A stretch of 64,000 bases of DNA from Caprimulgus europaeus. Taxonomy: Eukaryota > Chordata > Aves > Caprimulgiformes > Caprimulgidae. Positions 22,641-34,072 of this stretch are shown one piece after another. The notes beneath the pieces were generated by a model. It saw only the letters and a program-made list of their open reading frames with translations. It did not search any database and was not told the DNA's origin. The translations under genes were made by a program, and so were the position numbers. The stretch spans positions 17,886,816-17,950,815 of the forward strand of contig OU015539.1 in assembly GCA_907165065.1 (NCBI GenBank), written 5' to 3'. How positions within the stretch are numbered: position 1 is the stretch's first letter; the number at the start of each line of letters is the position of its first letter.

Positions 22641-23512
22641 CTATTGCATGGGAAGGTCCCAGAGGTAACTTGGGGTAGGAGCTGTGCTTGTGTCCTTACA
22701 GATACCGGAACCAGATGGGTGCCAGCAAAGTGGGTAAAGCCAGTCATCAATGAACCGCCTGCGATGTCTTCAGCCAAAGGAAATCAGCTGTCCGGAAGGT
22801 GCCATCCCTGGGTGCTGTTCCAGTGTCAAGAGTGTCAACAACGGTGTGACAGCAGCGCGCTCTTAGCCCACAGATGGTGCGAGAGGTGTATTGACGCAAA
22901 AGTAACTGAGTTTGCTCAAAACGCAGCCCATATACTAGTGAGTACTGGTCATGAACCTATAGATAGTCCCCGCCTCAAACTCAATAGTTATCGTCAGGGC
23001 CGATATATGGTAAAATATGCCCCTGTTAGAATTGTAAAAATTATCTGTTGAAGAGGTCTTGGGGTACCATATATTTGGAGAGTAGCTGAAAGAGATGGGA
23101 AAAGGTGAAACAACAGTGTTGATTGTGATTTGGGTGGAGGGAATATCAGAAAAAAATAAGATTGCTATTGAAGCTAAGCTTAATTGGCTTAGTGTGTTTT
23201 TTCTTAAGTATCAAAAATGGGTTTTCCTGTGACCATTATCACAACATTTTGCCCAGAACAAATATTTGGATTACTCTGGCTAACCAAACACAGTAAAACA
23301 CACTTTGTTTGTCTCTTGCTACCCCAGACAACCCCTTTTCTATCTGTCTGGTGGGTTTGCCAGTAGATGACCCTGTGTCCCTTGTCCAAGAACACCCACT
23401 AACACAATGCACGGAATAGGTGATAACTGGGATGGATGGGTCCCATTCCTGCCGATTATACCTGCAGAGCCACAGGAGCTGAATCTGTTGGGATCAGTGC
23501 CTATGGACTTCT
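22641..23512 (+). pseudogene. Element 2 integrase end and env surface-subunit remnant
   Basis: Frame 22,644-23,051 begins with the last strand and tail of a class II integrase, including GTRWVPAKWVKP, preceded by a CCTTACAG splice-acceptor-like site. It then continues into a Cys- and His-containing stretch that may be the env leader region. From 23,052 to 23,512 surface-subunit fragments lie in several frames; PVDDPVSLVQEH near 23,360 parallels the first env copy near 17,080. Stops prevent a complete surface subunit. Confidence 0.6.
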
Positions 23513-24544
23513 GTGTCTTTTTTTGCTTTTTCCACCAAAGACACAAAGGCCACTGCCCAGAATGTCAATGCCACTGTTTCTGTTTTTAGAAGTGCCGCAG
23601 CTTGGTGTAATTATACATCACCAATTGTTTCTAGATCTACTTACACTCCCATACAGGTACCACCAGGTGTTTTTCTTATCTGTGGAGACAGAGCGTGGGC
23701 TGGCATACCATCACGTGTTCATGGAGGTCCCTGCAGTCTTGGCAGTTTATTAACACCTAACATTACTATGATTTTGGGAAAGTGTAAAACTCAGAATACA
23801 AGTAAGCGTAGCACTAACACTCACTCATTTGTAAAGGACTGTGATTCCAGTGTGGAGTTTTGGAATCCTGGAAAAGTAATTGCAGCCTCTATTTTCACCC
23901 CTGGAGTAGGAGTAGCAAGTGCACTAACAAACCTACACAAGATAGGGTGCTGGCTTTCTAAACAATCTCATCTTACGTCCTTGGCACTATCAGGCTTGCT
24001 GACAGATGTCGACTCAGTTCGACACGCCACTTTGCAAAACGGCACTGCTATTGATTTTTTGCTTCTAGCCCAAGGCCATGGTTGTGAGGAATTTGATGGT
24101 ATGTGCTGTATGAATGTATCAGAACACTCAGAATCAATTCATATGGCCATTAACAAGTTAAAGGAAAATGTCAACCAGTTAAAGGTAGGTAATGATGATT
24201 GGTTAAGCAAGTGGTTTCAGGGTTGGGGAATACAAGGCTGGGTTTTTTCACTGCTCAAGTCAGGATTGCTGGTGTTATTTGCAATTTTGGTGATCCTCCT
24301 CTTAGTGCCTTGTTTGCTATCGTGTCTGCAAAGGGCCCAGCAGAAGATGATGACCAACGCTTTTGTGGTACAAACACAAGAAGGGGAAATTGTGGGGTTT
24401 CTAAAAGCAAATGGACATTGTGAAGTCAAGGGTTTGTGGAGTCGAGTGACCTTGGTTATCTTTGAGTGTTTTAAGAAGAAAGTCAGAAGAAACTTTGACA
24501 ATTTTGTGTCAGGAGTAGCGAAAACAGAATGTGATTCGCTTTAG
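23513..24544 (+). pseudogene. Element 2 env: end of SU plus full TM frame
   Basis: An uninterrupted frame of 343 codons, but opening mid-surface-subunit at a GTG, with no ATG start there. It includes several N-glycosylation sequons, an Ala/Val/Gly-rich fusion-peptide-like stretch (about codons 122-140), the heptad region, and a CX6CC motif (CEEFDGMCC, codons 191-199). A membrane anchor of about 22 hydrophobic residues (codons 251-272) and a cytoplasmic tail of about 70 residues follow. CX6CC indicates a disulfide-linked SU-TM type, as in gamma- and alpharetroviruses. No clear basic furin site is visible. The frame is the best preserved retroviral coding region here, but it lacks its start. 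Confidence 0.8.
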
Positions 24545-24826
24545 CTGATCAAGTATTATAATCAAGTGTGTGTAACAATAGCTTTTAACTAATAAAAAAC
24601 TGTTTATGTATGTATTATTAGTTTAAGAGTATGTAACTGATAAGTTGTATAAGTTAGGCTTTAAGTTTATGGGTTGTGTTTTTGTTAGAAACTCGTTTAA
24701 CCATTATTATATTCACTTTAACCATTATTGTATTCAATTTTGTTGCACTTACCATGATACCTTGTATATTGCAATATTTAACAAAAGGTTTTTCTTTTTC
24801 TGCTTCCAAAAAGAAAAGGGGAGAAT
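24545..24826 (+). other. Env 3' region and polypurine tract of element 2
   Basis: AT-rich, without coding signal. A short repeat around TTTAACCATTATT occurs twice near 24,697-24,730. The purine tract AAAAAGAAAAGGGGAGAA ends one base before the 3' LTR, where plus-strand DNA synthesis would be primed. Confidence 0.65.
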
Positions 24827-25152
24827 TGTGTGGATTGATGGAATGTATCTTGGCCTACGCTGAGAGGACTATGGGAACTAAGAGGGTACGTGTCCAGAGA
24901 CACAAAAAGGCAGAATCAAAAGATGTACTCTGGCAAGCAAACAACAAAGGATGCACACAAAATCCATCAGCCAACCGCTGTGCAGAAAAAGGCGCGTGAA
25001 CAGCTCACGAACAACGGAATTGTCCAATTATTGTAAACTGCTTCGCGTGAACATGAAATTAATGACATATAAACCTGAGCTTTTGCTTAATAAAGGGTCT
25101 TCACTTATAACTCTTATAGAGTTGTCTGAAGTCCATATCTCTGCTACTGACG
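24827..25152 (+). mobile_element. 3' LTR of element 2
   Basis: Begins TGTGTGG and ends ACTGACG where CA is expected; AATAAA at 25,089-25,094. About 326 bp, shorter than the 5' LTR through an internal deletion near 24,917. Confidence 0.88.
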
Positions 25153-25158
25153 GGGCTC

Positions 25159-25650
25159 ATTTCCAAAACAATCTCGTAGACACTTGGGCCAAAGAACATG
25201 GCATTGAGTGGGGGTACCACATCCCCTGTCATGCACCAGCCTCTGGGAAAGTTGAACGATGCAGTGGACTGCTGAAAACCACACTGAGAGCAATGGGTGG
25301 TGAAACTTCAAAGACTGAGACACACATTTGGCAAAAACTACCTGGTTAGTCAACACCAGAGGATCTGCCAACCGAGCTGGCTCTGCCCATCAAAACTTTT
25401 ACATATTATGGAAAGGGATAAAGTCCCTGTGATTTACATTAAAAATATGCTTGGGAAAACAGTGAGTTATTCCTGCCTTGGGTAAAGGTAAACTCATTCA
25501 TGGGATTGCTTTTGCTCAAGAACCTGGGTGCACCTGGTGGGTGATGGAAAAGGATGGGGAAGTCTGCTGTGTACCTCAAGGGAATTTGATTTTGGGTGAA
25601 AATAGCCAATAAATTGCTATATCATCCTTGCTATGGTAGTTGTGTATTAT
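25159..25650 (+). pseudogene. ERVL integrase remnant, right half
   Basis: The frame continues the integrase interrupted at 20,848: GAHFQNNLVDTWAKEHGIEW is followed by the SGKVER segment that carries the catalytic Glu of the D,D-35-E triad. The open stretch closes at 25,347. Degraded C-terminal barrel-like sequence with W and G residues continues to about 25,610. It lies on the same strand as, and upstream of, the ERVL LTR at 26,077. Confidence 0.7.
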
Positions 25651-26076
25651 ACTGATGACTTTAGGAATTTTCCCAGGTTAATGAAGAATGGAATCAGAGC
25701 TGGTGCCCAGCAACTTCTTCAAGATCAACATCTTCAACCCACTGACCCTGGGCATGGACCGCATCAGACACACCAACATGTTGCATATGCCAGATGCAAC
25801 ATGTAACAGAGACTACACATCATCCTCTGTTGTGGCCGATGTCACCTGTTCCATTGACTGAGTGCACTCTACATCATCTCTCCTGCCTTGAAAGACTCTC
25901 ATGACAGGTGGAACCCAAGTTTATGGACTAAATGAACTCAATAGCCATTTTGAAGAAAATGGCCCATAAATTAAGGGAATCATATCTGCTTGTGTGTATA
26001 TATATATATATTGAAATATGTTAAAAAGTGTGGAACATGAGCATGACATAAATGGTATGGAATACAGGGTGGATAC
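25651..26076 (+). other. ERVL 3' untranslated region
   Basis: No open frame of note. The stretch ends with GGTATGGAATACAGGGTGGA, which resembles the pre-LTR segment usual in avian ERVL elements. A (TA)n run lies near 25,998-26,011. Confidence 0.5.
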
Positions 26077-26693
26077 TGTCTTGGTTTGGCTAGGACAGAG
26101 TTAATTTTCTTCTCAGTAGCTAGAATAGCTGTGTTTTGGTTTTAGTATGGGATTTGTTATGAGAAGAATGTTGCCAAGGTACTGATGTTATTAGTTGCTG
26201 CTGGAAGTCCAAGGTATTCATGTTTTGCTAGTTAGCAAGTGCAAAGGACTGGAGGGGGGGGTGGGGGAAGAGCGTAGTAATTAGCAAAACTCAAAATTAG
26301 CATTTGGATATGCGAATGAAACATTTCATATCATAGCTTATCATATTCAGTATATTAACAGGGGTTGACCAGAAAGTAGGGGAATTCTCTTTTGGTCTCT
26401 CGCTCTTCCAGGATTGCAGTTTGGGTTTGGGGACTGTCTCTGCTCCAGGACCGCTGGCTGGGACAGGCTGGGCATCGGTCAGTAGGTGGTGAGCAATTGC
26501 ACCAGGCATCATTTATTTGCATATTCTATTATTACTTTTATTAATCTTTTATTTTAATCAGTAAATTGTTTTTATCTCAACCCACAGGTTTTCTCACTTT
26601 TACCCTTCCAACTCTCTCCCCTTTTCCCTGGAGTGGGGGGAGAATGAGAGAGCAGCTGTGTTTGTCTGCAGCCAAAGGAGTGAAACCACCACA
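26077..26693 (+). mobile_element. ERVL 3' LTR
   Basis: Starts TGTCTTGGTTTGGCTAGGAC and ends ACCACCACA, about 617 bp. It follows the same order as the reverse copy at 19,546-20,189 and closes the ERVL element whose integrase lies upstream. A G-rich tract is at 26,252-26,268. Confidence 0.82.
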
Positions 26694-27060
26694 AGATGCG
26701 GTGCCCTAACTTCCTAACTGTGCATGCTTGGATCTCCAGCATGTCTCCCTGTACTTGCACTTCCAGTTTATTCAAGCTTAGTTGGTTCTTCAGACTTCCC
26801 AGTTTTGCTTGCAATTGGCTTGTTTACTTTTGGTCACTTTCTAGGGCATCCAGGTTTTCCAGATATGCTCACACTTCCTTTGTTTTCTTTAGCCCACTTT
26901 CTTTCTAAGATCTCCCCCTGTACCTGGTCTTCCAATTTATCCAAGTGCAACTGGGTCAACAGATTTTTCAGTCGTGCTTATAATTCCTCTGTTTTCTTTC
27001 ATCCACTTTCTAGGGTCTCCTCCTGTTGCTGGAGGCAAATTAAAAATAACTGGATACTCC
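26694..27060. repeat. Imperfect tandem repeat, unit about 105 bp
   Basis: Related phrases recur: CTTCCTTTGTTTTCTTTAGC near 26,874 against ATTCCTCTGTTTTCTTTCAT near 26,981, each followed by CCACTTTCT and TCTCC-CCTG. About three diverged units are seen. On the minus strand one frame (26,572-26,814) gives a Leu- and Gln-rich, coiled-coil-like peptide. I do not recognise a family. Confidence 0.5.
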
Positions 27061-27289
27061 TTTAATCTTGTTGCCCTCTGCTTCATCCGACTCCTTACCT
27101 CTCTAAACATTGTTTAATATCATCAGGGGTGGGGCACTGAGGTAATTCCTTCTTAGATTCCCAAAACACTGGGGGAGTTGTGTGGAGGGGTGTCACCGGT
27201 ATGAACACTGTGTGACTGGCTCCCACAACTGTGTGTGGGGCCACCTTACAACTGATTTCACCTTTTCCTGCTCTCCACTATCCCTCATC
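27061..27289. other. No feature recognised
   Basis: Short spacer between two tandem-repeat regions. Confidence 0.5.
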
Positions 27290-27835
27290 CAAAATGGCAT
27301 TTCCAAGTGGAGGCCTGTGGGTTGTACCGTGAGGCAGTAGGAGGCCCTGGGATGCGTGAGTCCTTGGAGCCCCCCGGGGTAGAACAGAAGGGCACTTGGA
27401 GGCCCATGTTGCACCCAGAAATACACTTGGAAGTCCATGGGGTGCACAGAAAGGCACTCTCAACAGAAATCTCTCGGAGATTCCTGTTGCACATGTGAAG
27501 TCACTCAGAGGCCCCCAGAAAGCATGAAGGGAACCCAGAGGCCCTGAGAACAGCCTGGAAAGGTCTACGCACAGACGCAATCGGATCCAGGGATCTGCAC
27601 AGAAAAGTGCTTGGAGGCCCCTAGGCAGCACAGGAAGGCAAGTGGGAGCACATGGGTAAACAGAAAGGCAACCTGAGGCTACTCAGGTTCAACAAAAACA
27701 CACTCAGAGGCCTCTAGGGGCACACAGAAGGGCAACAGAAGGAGCCCTTGGGACAAAGACACTAAAAGCTTGCACAGAAAAGCATTCAGAGACCCCTTGG
27801 TCAAACAGAAAGACACTGAGACCACTGTCTCAACC
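27290..27835 (+). repeat. ~31-bp minisatellite, forward arm
   Basis: A degenerate unit resembling CAGAAAGGCACTTGGAGGCC recurs at roughly 31-bp steps (clear near 27,387, 27,418, 27,449 and again at 27,598-27,680). Units are poorly conserved, so the count of about 17 is approximate. Confidence 0.65.
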
Positions 27836-27849
27836 CCATGGTAAGATCC

Positions 27850-28326
27850 ATGGGCTTATTTGGGCTGTTCTGTGCACACCAGGATCTCCATGTGCTTTTT
27901 CTGGATGTCCCTGGGGATTTCTTGTGCCTTTGTGTGCAGCTGTAAGGCTTCCAGTTGCCTTTTGGTGTAACACAGAACTCTCAACAGAGCATTTCTTTGT
28001 GTCCCTGACTCTCTGGGTGCTTTTGTTTGTTGACCTGGAGCATCTGAGTGCCTTTTTTGCAACCCCAGGCCTCCAAGTGCCTTTTTGTTCACGCCAGGGA
28101 TCCCTAGGGACCTTTCTGTGTGTCCCAGTGGCCTCTGAGTTCCTTTCTGTTTTTCCAAGGAGACACAGCTTACCTTTCTCTGCAGCCCAGGTGCCTCCAT
28201 GTGCCTTTCCATGCAATCTAATGGCTACCAGGTGCCTTCTTCTGTGGCCCCATGTTCCCTGGGTGCCTTTTGAGGTAGACCAAATGCCTTCTTGTGCCTT
28301 TCTTTTCTCCCTAGTGGCAATGGTAT
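27850..28326 (-). repeat. ~31-bp minisatellite, reverse arm
   Basis: The complement of the same unit (GGCCTCCAAGTGCCTTTTTG and variants) recurs. CCTTTCT-type cores lie at 28,081, 28,111, 28,142, 28,173, 28,204, 28,235 and 28,266, a regular 31-bp step. Minus-strand open frames of about 120 codons here are a by-product of the repeat. The arm continues past the LTR inserted at 28,327. Confidence 0.75.
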
Positions 28327-29329
28327 TGTGGTGGTTTTAGCCACAGCTAAGACCACACGGTCCTTCACTCATTCCTCCTGAAGGTGGTAATATGGGGAGA
28401 GAAACTCAACAAAGCTGGTGGGTTGGGGTGAGGACAGGGAGGGCTCACTCACCAGAGATGGGCACGGGCAAAACAGACTCCACCTGGGGAAGAAAAATCA
28501 ATTAATTGGTTACCAGTCAATCAGAGTAGGATAGCAAGACATGACAACCAGATCCTACAACACCTTCCCCCCACTCCTTCTTTCTTCCCAGGCTCCAATC
28601 ACTTTGCTCCCCGTTTCTCTCCCTTCCCCTCCAGCAGCACAAGGGACAGGGAATGGGGATTTCAGTCAGTTAATCTCTGCTGCTCTTTACAGGATGAGGT
28701 CCCTCCCACAGGCTAAAAGAGTCCAGGAACAAAGTGTTCCAATGTGGCTTCCCATGGAGTCATGGACCTCTTTAAGCACAGCTCCCAGCTCTGGCATGGA
28801 GATGTGCACGGGCTGCAACAGGTCTCCAGTCCAGCACACCTCCTCCCCCTGCTCTGGCATTGTGCACTTCTGGGCTCTCTTTGCTCATCATGAGCACTCA
28901 ATGTCATCACAACTACACCCAGGCTCAGCTTCCTTCTCCAGCGTGGAGGCGTCCATGGCCTACACGTGGATATCTGCTCCACCAATGAACCTCCATGGGC
29001 TGTGGATAACTCTATTTATCTCCCTCCTGCTCTGCTCCATGCTGATCTGGGTGTCTGAAGTTCTCTGTCTCCTCCCTTCCTCCTATTTCCTCATGTCATT
29101 GATGCACTTTTTGTTCAACTCAATGGTCTCCCCTGATGGCTCACTCCTTCCTCGCCAAGCCAGTTCTTCCTCTCATAAATATGGATTCAAAGAGGCATTT
29201 CTTTATTGCTATTTAGCTCAGCCTGGGCTGGAGGTGGGTCTGCCTTGGAGCCAGGGGATTCGCAAAACTTCTTGCAGGTGCCATCACTGTAGCCTCTTCC
29301 CCCACTACTATAAACTGCTCCCTCACACA
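28327..29329 (-). mobile_element. ~1-kb avian LTR, copy A (solo)
   Basis: This reverse copy corresponds to 32,131-33,115 and 60,962-61,957. Shared parts include GTGGAGTCTGTTTTGCCCGTG near one end, the block around CCTCAGACACCCAG, and internal short repeats around CCATGGAGG and CACGCTGGAGCAG. It starts and ends TG..CA. GTAT just left and right may be a 4-bp target duplication. No viral genes are attached, so it is a solo LTR. The 267-codon open frame on the plus strand is incidental. Confidence 0.82.
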
Positions 29330-29500
29330 TGTATGTATCTTTGAACCTCAGGGGCCTTAGTGTGTTTTGGTTCATCCCTGAGGCTTTGTGGTCCAGAGGT
29401 CTGTAAGGACCTGTCTGTTCATGTGTCAACCTTCAGTGTCACTTTCTTTGTGGCCTCAGTGCCTCCAAATGCCTTTCAGATAAAACCCATGAGCCTCCTT
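29330..29500 (-). repeat. ~31-bp minisatellite, continuation
   Basis: CAGTGTCACTTTCTTTGTGG and CAGTGCCTCCAAATGCCTTT near 29,432-29,475 match the reverse-arm unit, which shows that the LTR split this array. Confidence 0.5.
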
Positions 29501-30265
29501 CTGTCTTATCTGTCACTCCTACTAGTGGGGTTGGTGGTCTTGGAAGTTGAACCCCAGGTCCCATTCTCTGTGGTTGTGGAGCAACTTAGACTGCAAAACC
29601 TAAATGCAGACTTTAATATAAAAAAGATACCTGAATGTAATTGTTTGAGCATTGATAAAGTTCAGCGCTGTCATTTAGATGGAAGACCTGAAAAATCATA
29701 AAAGTGAGGAGTTCAAACACAGGATTTTGTATTAATGCTGCTCAAGAGCGTGTTACATAGCATGCTAAGGACTCCTCTCCAGCAGCCATCAAAATGGAGG
29801 TTCATCTTTAAGCACAGGAACACTGTCACTGAATGCACATGGAAATTATGTAAGTGCTTTGCTGGATTGGAGCCAGGGACTCAACATCTCACAGAAGTAA
29901 CTTCAGATTGGGAAGATGGAGGATCTGCAGCTGAGTTTGGTTCTGTTCTTGATAAGAATCCATTGTCACAAATAGTAAGGGCCTGCTCCAAAATTCAGAC
30001 AGGAATATATTTATTTAAAAGTAATCAGGATGCAGGTGCGGTAAGTACAACTAGCAATTTTACTGAAATGCTGCAGATTCTTGAGGCTGTGTGTGCACTA
30101 TGAGCTGTCGCCTAGAAGAGCGTGGATGGGCTTGAATGACCTACTTGGAAGAGCCAAGGCAATAGGCTATTAGAGCCAGGATCTTAGCAAATTAAATTAG
30201 CAGTCTTGCAGTGTGGGTGTAAATCTTTCCTGTAGCTTCTTCAGCCAGCAAGCCAATGCCTTTCA
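29501..30265. other. No gene recognised
   Basis: Short frames only (the longest is 122 codons at 29,735-30,103, with no known motif). No splice-bounded exon could be supported. Confidence 0.45.
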
Positions 30266-30564
30266 CAGAGCATGCCAGACTCTTTTCAGTGGTGCCCAGT
30301 GACAGGACAAGGGGCAATGGGCACAAACTGGAGCACAGGAGGTTCCACTGAAACATGAGGAGAAACTTCCTGACTGTGAGGGTGCCAGAGCCCTGGGCCA
30401 GGCTGCCCAGAGAGGGTGTGGAGTCTCCTTCTCTGGAGAGATTCAAACCCACCTGGACACCATCGTGTGCAACCTGCTGGAGATGGACCTGCTTTGGCAG
30501 GGGGGTTGGACTGGGTGATCTCCAGAGGTCCCTTCCAGCCCCACCATTCTGTGGTTCTGTGTCA
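30266..30564 (+). mobile_element. CR1 LINE 3' fragment
   Basis: It carries the CR1 ORF2 C-terminal region (CTCTTTTCAGTGGTGCCCAG, then GTGACAGGACAAGGGGCAA) and the 3' untranslated signature GGTTGGACTGGGTGATCTCC, and ends in CCATTCTGTGGTTCTGTG. It is truncated at the 5' end, as is usual for CR1. Confidence 0.88.
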
Positions 30565-32130
30565 TGTGAAAAGTTCGCCCTAAGCTCCTAAGCACTGCCA
30601 CACCATGGCTATAGCCAAGACAAGTAAGTGGACTGGGATGGATTTTAAAGGAGACTCCACCAAAGTGCAGATATTTTTTGGGAAGCCCTGCTATTTAATG
30701 AAGCCAAAATTAATCACTGCAATTTTCTTGCTTCATTAAGGTAAACCACTTTGCTTTAAAGTTATTATTTTTTATCACTTCCTTTTCAAATTAAGTATTT
30801 CATTGTTCCAGTTGCCATACAGATACAACACAGATTACAGTCAGAGGACCAGATTTGTAGCTCTAGCTCCCTCAGCCTAATACTTCACTCACATTGGAAA
30901 AAATGGGGCTAACTGTCCAGTCCTGTGGAAGCAGGCAGGCAATATTTGACAATAAATAAACATCACTGGATCAACTTATTTGTAAAGGAGTACATCTCAC
31001 TTTATTTTAGGTGTCTAAGAATTAATTATGTAAGTGTAAGCTAATATTGCAAGCTCCTTTCTTAGCCCTGGAGAACAATGGCAATGTCTATGGGCTGTGC
31101 TCCAGCTGCCTGGAAGAGAATATGTTGCAACTGCTCACGCAGGGACCTGGGATCAGACTTAGTGAACTCAGTATCAGAGAGCCACCACGAGGTAAAAGAA
31201 TCTCTGTCTTGATGGCAGATTTAGTTCGGGCAACTGCCTGGATGATGGAAGATTTTCATTAAGCTGGGTTACTGTTGCTAAAAACACCACCTTAGTTTTA
31301 CATGTTCTTCTTTTTATTAGCAGGATTCTCACTTTAGCCTTCTGAATAAACTGTTTTTCCCTTCTGTGGCAGAACTCATGAACTCCCCATGCACAGGAAA
31401 CCATGAGTACCCTGCTTAACCAGAGCAGACTAGTGTCTGGGGCCATGCAAAAAACCCCAGGCCACACTAGAGAGCCTGGAGAGCTGGGGGACTGTCAATG
31501 ACACTTTCTTTAGTAATTCTACTAGCCAAACGTGTTGCATAGTTTTCTTTTTCTTTTGACTTGTGTGAACAGCTTGAGCAGTTGTTAAACCACTTCCACC
31601 ACGTTTTGCTGGTGTTTGGTGGGATTCTGCTGAACAAGATGTGATTGAGGCACCTTGTCTGTGAGCAGGCTGGAGGGTAAACACCAGAGCAGGTGATAGT
31701 GTCCTAGCACCAGTATTTACAGAGTAAGAAATAAATAAATTGCTAAACCTCAAACCACATATCTTGTCCAGTTCAAGAGTCCATTTTGGACAAGGGTGCC
31801 AAGTGTCTCTCTCTGCCTGTGGCCTTCTTTTGAAAGGACAGGCTGTTTGAGGAAGACCCCTCCCTGTATTTATCCCCACCATTTGTTTTCAAAGGTGTCT
31901 ACTGTCTCATGACTGCAGCAAGAATGTCTAGGAGGGAGGGGCAGGAATGGAGAACATGCCTAAATTTTCTCAGTAACATTAGGTCATATATCTGATATTT
32001 ACCCTACACATATATATACTGCTGTATGCATACCATGTGTGCACCTCCACATGCCATGTTACTTAATATGCCTGGTGGACAAGTGACAGCATCCTACACA
32101 TGAAACTCCAGGCAAAGACATCTTTGGGGG
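30565..32130. other. No gene recognised
   Basis: About 1.6 kb of mixed composition. The longest frame (150 codons, minus, 31,430-31,882) has no recognised domain. Confidence 0.5.
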
Positions 32131-33115
32131 TGTGTTGGGTTTGGGGAGGGAGGTGGGGATGGCTGGATTTGGTAGTTGGGGAAGGGGCTACCATGTAAGA
32201 AGCTTCGCAAAAACTCTCTGGCTCCAAGGTGTACACCCCCCCCAGCCCAGGCTGAGCCAATTAGCACCAGAGAAACACCTCTGTGAATCCATATTTGTGA
32301 GGGGACGGACTGTCTTGAAAAGAAGGTGGAGAGAACTTGGAGGAGAGGCCATGGACCTGAACAAGAGACCATTGGCCTAAACAAAGAGAGAGCTGCACTG
32401 CCAGGAGGAAGGAGGAGCAGGGGGAGAACAGAGAACCTCAGACACCCAGTTCAACACGCGTGGAGAAGGAGAAGGCAAAGGAGGTCCCTGCAGCCCATGG
32501 AGGTTCAACAGAAGAGGAGAAACCCACATGTAGGCCATGGAGGACTCCACTCTGGAGCAGAAAAGCCAAACCTGAGGGCAAATGTGACTGGAATTGAGAC
32601 TCCAAGAGTCGATTGATGTCAGAGCAGGGGGAGGAACTATGCTGGACTGGAGACCCATCTGCAGCCTGTGCACATTCCCATGCCAGAGCCAGGACCTGAG
32701 CCCGAAGAGGTCTGTGACTCCATGGACAGCCACGTTGGAACATCTTGTTCCTGGACTTTCATGCCGGGAAGAGCAGCAATGGTGAACTGACTGCAACCCC
32801 CATTCCATGTCCCCTGTGCTGCTGGGGGAGAAGGGAGAGAAATGGGGAACAAAGTGATGGGAGCCTGGGAAGAAGGGAGCGGTGGGGGAAGGTGCTGTCA
32901 GAGGTGGTTGTTGTGTCTCACTGTCCTGCTCTGATTGATTGGTAATGATTTAAATAGATTTTTCTTCCCCAAGTGGAGTCTGTTTTGCCCGTGCCCATCA
33001 CTGGTGAGTGAACCCTCCCTGTCCTCATTCTAATCCATGTCCCCTTTGTTGCAATTCCCTTCCCACCTCACTGGGTGGGGGGGAGTGAGTGTAGGACTGC
33101 ATGATCCACCTGTGG
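32131..33115 (+). mobile_element. ~1-kb avian LTR, copy B
   Basis: It begins TGTGTTGGGTTTGGGG and runs parallel to copy C through AGCCCAGGCTGAGCCAATTA, the ATGGACCTG block, the CCATGGAGG repeats and AAGTGGAGTCTGTTTTGCCC, ending near GATCCACCTGTGG. No internal viral genes follow, so it is a solo LTR. Its 3' end is less certain than that of copy C. Confidence 0.82.
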
Positions 33116-34072
33116 TGGTTTAACGTGGAGGGTAACGTCCCTCCACGCAGTGCTGGCATCTCGTTAGATTAGAGGATGACATTTCCACTTGGAGGCTGCA
33201 AGTACAATGCAGGAAGGTCAGTCATGAGTTCACAGGGTTAATAATGTTATCAGTGTCATCACCAGGTTTTAGAGGAGGATTATAAAGCTATGCACCCTGT
33301 GAAAAAACCAGAGATTTTGCAAGCTCATCTGTGTTGTATTGTAATTATAGCTGCTGAAAAGTAGTGAAGGATATAGCCAGGAGTCCTGCTGCAAAAGCCA
33401 GTAACAGCAGGGGGTGTGTGACAACTAATCTCCAGACAGTCCAATCATAATTGCATCGATATTCATGCATTTTGCACACTTACACAGGAAGCCCAGCAAA
33501 ACTGCACACTTTTCTGCTTGGGAGTCATGTCCAGCTCAAATCCCATGAAAGACGTGAGAAGTGCAGATATTTGTGAAGAGCAACATGTGGGAGTTTTTAC
33601 ATGGAGATAAATGAGCAAGCAAAAAAAAAAAAACCTTAAACTTTAAAAGGGGCTTAGTGGAAGTACCCTCTGAAAAAGTATTAAACAGAGTAACTCTACA
33701 TTTAACAAATTTCTCAAATGCAGTAATCAAAAACTATTTAAACACATTTTATGCTGGATTTTTAAGAAGATTGACCTCCATGCAATTAATCCTGTGCTCC
33801 CAAGAAAACTATAAAATAAAACCAGATCAGTCACAAAAATTATAGGATGAAAAAATGAATCCATAATTTCTTTCCTGTGTCCAAACAGAAGGGCTAAAAT
33901 ACCAGATTTAGAATAGCCCAGAAATACTTGGACAATATAAGATCATGGGGTCATCTAGTTGAGTGTTGGGGCATGATGAATCACAGCTGCTTCAAAGGCA
34001 AGAAGAGAAAGTTTCACAATGAGAAAAATGTGCAATATATGGTTTGGGAGTGCCTGTTCCTGGTACTTACGT

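Larger units (their letters stand above)
20849..25152 (+). mobile_element. Class II ERV provirus (element 2), internally deleted
   Basis: A 4.3-kb provirus with both LTRs, a tRNA-Trp-type primer-binding site, the N-terminal part of gag, a non-viral-looking GC-rich block, the end of integrase, env, a polypurine tract and a 3' LTR. Most of gag and all of protease, RT and integrase core are gone. Flanks give a near-perfect 6-bp target duplication, GGACTC at 20,843-20,848 and GGGCTC at 25,153-25,158, exactly within an ERVL integrase codon run. The Trp primer site and CX6CC transmembrane type point to an alpharetrovirus-like relative. Confidence 0.85.

Noticed and set aside
27830-28216. A 128-codon minus-strand protein
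   Set aside because: It is the translation of the 31-bp minisatellite.
28541-29344. A 267-codon open frame as a gene
   Set aside because: It lies almost wholly within the antisense strand of a solo LTR and has no domain.
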